Positions 16,201 to 16,931 of a DNA stretch of 16,931 nucleotides are shown piece after piece. The DNA comes from RGIG464 sp045643185 (lineage in GTDB: Bacteria > Myxococcota_A > Bradymonadia > UBA4248): assembly GCA_045643185.1 (NCBI GenBank), contig JAZUKH010000108.1, forward strand, positions 1-16,931. The letters are read 5' to 3'. Both the position numbers and the translations under genes were made by a program. The notes under the pieces are model-generated. The model saw only the letters and a program-made list of their open reading frames with translations, did not search any database and was not told where the DNA came from. Numbering within the stretch: the stretch's first letter is position 1; each line of letters begins with the position of its first letter.

Positions 16201-16472
16201 CTCGGCGATAAACGAATCACCGTTTCGCCTACATCCTGCGACGCCTCGCCCAAAAACTCACTCGAAGGCTTCGTCGCGGGATTCGAGCTCAATCCAGTGC
16301 CTGATTTTCCGTAAAGGTTCTGCTGATTCGCCAAATCGCTGGCATAGGTCGTTCCATTGATCACTTCACTCGTCGTGTTCGGATCAAGGTCATTCAGATA
16401 TTCTGAGTTCGCACAGCCTGTCGCCGCGATCATCACAGAAAGCCAAAACAGTCCCGTCTTGTTTAATCTCAT
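10254..16472 (-). CDS. Giant secreted lipoprotein with Ig-like, calcium-loop and Cys-rich regions
   Basis: A 2072-residue protein with no named family that I recognise. The signal peptide ends in a lipobox (IAATGC, Cys20) and position +2 is Ala, so outer-membrane or surface anchoring is likely. Five Ig-like (Big-type) units lie at about 85-215, 268-372, 648-736, 790-888 and 1018-1110; most share D-x-x-G, then TG, then Y-Y. Three DxDGDGxx[DE] loops (from 385, 516, 587) look like thrombospondin-3/dockerin calcium sites. Residues 1120-1640 are a mixed region with helices and a beta-rich part. Four short Cys repeats follow (1708-1865), then a likely jelly-roll domain (about 1873-2047) and an acidic Pro/Glu tail. 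The start at 16472 has GGAGGA upstream; a frame to 16571 would bury the signal peptide. A surface adhesion or binding role is plausible but unproven. Confidence 0.9.
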   Translation of the reverse strand: MRLNKTGLFWLSVMIAATGCANSEYLNDLDPNTTSEVINGTTYASDLANQQNLYGKSGTGLSSNPATKPSSEFLGEASQDVGETVIRLSPSEKLEAFTNEVIEVEVQINEAAHKDQWDNDVEEASVPTSLRAVIVLEKNDKDANASLIWSESDAGGATLVESRSNMLVVETSSKGHIKFRIHTGTVYNDSKPMYYVNVWNANAADYAGFEVNVKHIPTKSEAGFKDGAESGKDKIVNDPSKLDSWSKDLVSELTSATMVATAELQQQVFVSAKKYLGVKVMTEGGSSTAGVPIMVPVANEAVCWKFVGHEDGNDALILDGKGNDDACGKTDSEGILQVQLQAGKYYNAQYFLNFFHAVAAPVTYDIKTFILPDTLGETGTPVGADFDGDGEPDASLKVDEFSKIEDKDISADDKGRLQLTPEASKTLIDALVKDEPALKAIVDENCYDPDGTWICKLVQDENGNWQIWTSDMCVGADGKPISVLKKNEHNLWVTDDGKDCSEKGGKVVYGEQVMSDLDGDGIKEVVTIVTEPDPASVEACKSDCKDSCETSSRSEKGMVDASYVSACVEPCVSTCSLSGDSYFTGFDTDGDGTTDVPPDPCHVDPSLAGCTKDADGNYTATSKFLCSINDGDQYQESCLYETNIEEIEDLMVRLVDTTSGEGKSGQTVNWELVGADGDKNNATFKGDVTEASSKTNDQGDTSKEMNTGTGHSITYYALVTNDKAHPKYLPVHINYNVNIPSGEGDSPSDVELKEALDTPPADMPAKDPSVGDVEFEFIGSTDIKAPIVKTLINSVRVVRHKKSDDEASVTYSGTNVYWKLVRGASSFNNAVMKSTKTESNADGVASNEFYTGTGYGSTYYLIPYHPNLVDDEGNKIASQGYFKITTENYTGSVGGPTGEPSKPACDPATDEHNCGAVCVDKNGDEHPLGSEKCNSDDVAELAIDGYVVNTKYPAGEGALCTPGFIECAKAVVAESGAADDFAEKIKSCNLGMALPDKGCLDLQIIDGDLTRTASINSKEKVRAQLVWFDGSEVVPASGRLVWTLDKGEGADGTISGERTTLDGEGIATQTLNTGSKVATYRVNVMFPNIYSCTEPGKCAMTPQSVVINTQAESVIDNKEMPGNQLNVMAKKSDSFVKRLGAQTIKEVRYYVGSGDYNTCDKTFPYGDRAASCASFNPGNFTPICDIMPDTADQTAENVNYKASIQVANPHDSMVIYAVALGENDNVLGYGCTEGVKFPIRKSLPVTCGGLADTPFDELPQECKNQVETTITMNEIPMTVTGDAYNISSVYDFGGLMLSGTKINDMLTKVAQGYISFLGSDNTPGAKIATLLKEYIINLDERDNKCVGFFCKSDDGASRVLSEVCPGEFGDMSRYEHCGCICGKFFYYSQQGVSLPLVGKITAADLANKLVDLLKNLVDGWIGSTFDEIESNVCEIFDKAQFVELQGIVSFEDADVNVNNKLKGRIDYTGLNYKALGIKTNPGFTAVTGTWKEAALVNNVDQLEMTGVSFNLAYGELIYDIIGSLLGVDNNGIIQSLIKCDKLITKDINLLVVKFSKDELLTLCQGALESGDNEIANLAETKYKTLGVVANAVGRFTMNGTSAETCKTGACEASTIVNGYMDGKGTMDGKAYNIDSLWYAYRAPITEANAPQYNYEGKTLEEFKQERSVCTRVLTEAKLKSKEEADKQLNLYCLGGNWSASSRDRNNRCKEDKCKNDDSLVVCKDNAFVSKYLKASKEEILRDALKNCKDKKCSDACVNNPEVVCTKDTDANYGVTNDFCSIKECKDKACLDNRAISVCASEGEVADACADKRAKMKEVNDDSTSTMQAKNDAAHALAECYQGLVSNVCDGHCDNPGCLANTESICNAKKVEKTLAIWTSFDNGNGYFNNKESYLPPGPSISVFDNLAHGVGVKADTGSVSSDARIVVSTEASYNNAVVKMVAGTNGEIGGLGVNILNKGKITIYPPSLSNCENYQVTLKVYSDGRDLSIVTDAGTEHIKTLDGEWTTLTSGKKGLTNGFSIESDSDDSKGGFKMLRIDDVELKGTCTEINSSVLPDKEEPEESTDPVDKDEG

Positions 16473-16526
16473 AAAGTTCCTCCAAAACTCGCCCCTAAAC
16501 AGGGCAAATGAATCCTGAAAAAGACT

Positions 16527-16555
16527 AAAATACTTGAATTTTGACCAACATTCAA
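16527..16555 (-). promoter_or_regulatory. Candidate promoter of the lipoprotein gene
   Basis: Minus strand TTGAAT (16555-16550) and TATTTT (16532-16527) are 17 bases apart, each with 4 of 6 consensus matches. The leader of about 50 bases contains a small GCCC/GGGC hairpin (about 16491-16505) before the GGAGGA ribosome binding site. Confidence 0.45.
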
Positions 16556-16588
16556 CAAACGACCCCAACATTAGTATATTTTTGTTTG

Positions 16589-16701
16589 GAGGGGGAAGTC
16601 TCCCCCTACGCGGCTATTTCATCCGTTTTGCAGAGACGTGTTACAACACGTCTCTGCCACAAAACGGATGAAATACGCCGCTCCCCCTTCGTCTGACTGG
16701 G
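16589..16701. repeat. Modular palindromic intergenic element, copy 3
   Basis: Same orientation as copy 2. A G/C hairpin (GGGGGAAGTCTCCCCC, about 16591-16606) leads to CCCCTACGCGGCTATTT (16603-16619). The centre has arms CATCCGTTTTG / CAAAACGGATG around CAGAGACGTGTT-AC-AACACGTCTCTG (16631-16656), then AAATACGCCGC (16671-16681) and a diverged outer arm ending near GACTGGG. The AGAGACG core is shared with copy 1, but the arms between frame and core are different. Confidence 0.8.
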
Positions 16702-16838
16702 CTTGCTCCTGAAAATTACTCGCGAATCCCTAAAACGAGGTTGGTAACGCACAAGTTCATCTTGTTTGAGCGAAGCGAGTTCCACAAGGCCGACACAAAA
16801 AGGGCGCTCGGAGGTTGCAAGGAGGGGACGGTAGAGAC

Positions 16839-16865
16839 GTGCGGCCCGTGCGGCCCGTGCGGCCC
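16839..16865. repeat. Three tandem copies of a 9-base unit
   Basis: GTGCGGCCC is repeated three times without change. It is preceded by GTAGAGAC, the same word that begins the core palindrome of copy 1, and followed by small GC palindromes (CTGCG-CGC-CGCAG, GGCCCAGGCC). Confidence 0.75.
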
Positions 16866-16931
16866 CCTGCGCGCCGCAGGCCCAGGCCTGCCCCAAAACA
16901 AAATGTGTAAGAATAAACGAACACATGATAA

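Larger units (their letters stand above)
16473..16931. other. Intergenic region at the right edge
   Basis: About 459 bases without a convincing gene. It holds the lipoprotein promoter candidate, the third long palindromic element (16589-16701), an ACAAG/CTTGT hairpin (16751-16765), GAGCGAAGCGAG (16768-16779), and a GC-rich tandem repeat (16839-16865). Minus-strand open frames that cross these repeats have repetitive Ala-Arg or Gly-Pro-His translations and are judged not to be genes. Confidence 0.6.

Noticed and set aside
16472..16571. Extended N-terminus of the lipoprotein from a start at 16571
   Set aside because: It would place 33 residues before the signal peptide and lipobox, has no ribosome binding site and would include the promoter candidate; the ATG at 16472 has GGAGGA.
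16839..16865. Possible CRISPR-like array
   Set aside because: The units are 9 bases long and directly adjacent, without spacers; no cas gene is present.
16606..16926. Minus-strand frame of about 106 codons at the right edge
   Set aside because: It crosses the palindromic element and the GC tandem repeat, which give a repetitive Ala-Arg stretch; there is no good start signal.

Overview
This window looks like chromosomal DNA from a Gram-negative, delta-proteobacterium-like organism (Myxococcota or Bradymonadota-like). That is an inference from three things: a very large secreted lipoprotein with Ig-like, calcium-loop and Cys-rich parts, a long TopA with several C-terminal zinc fingers, and the overall gene style. 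No rRNA or tRNA is present to confirm it. Base composition is close to balanced, and the coding genes look native and mutually similar.

Layout from left to right. (1) The left edge carries the 5' end of a minus-strand gene that resembles an NFACT/RqcH-type protein and runs off the window. (2) A palindromic repeat follows, then a minus-strand gene (399-1793) for a HARE-HTH protein fused to a degenerate Mrr-like nuclease fold. (3) A gap of about 650 bases leads to alaS on the plus strand (2442-5066). (4) alaS converges on a two-gene minus-strand unit, an exported beta-rich protein and then ybeY. A second copy of the repeat and a clear terminator for ybeY lie in the junction. (5) A monocistronic plus-strand gene for a contractile-tail tube protein (6874-7335) has its own promoter, strong ribosome binding site and terminator. 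(6) topA is on the minus strand (7538-9874). (7) Upstream of topA are two tandem mini-hairpins and the terminator of the next gene. (8) A minus-strand gene of about 6.2 kb (10254-16472) encodes a 2072-residue lipoprotein. (9) The right end holds a third full copy of the repeat and a short GC-rich tandem repeat.

Functionally this is a mixture of housekeeping genes (alaS, ybeY, topA) and lineage-specific genes (HARE/Mrr-like protein, exported beta protein, lone tube protein, giant lipoprotein). They do not form one pathway. The most unusual signals are a dispersed palindromic element with constant outer arms and an exchangeable centre, present in every large intergenic junction except the alaS leader; the lone, apparently well-expressed tail tube gene; and the giant lipoprotein with a four-copy Cys micro-repeat. 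No CRISPR array, transposase, integrase or tRNA was found.
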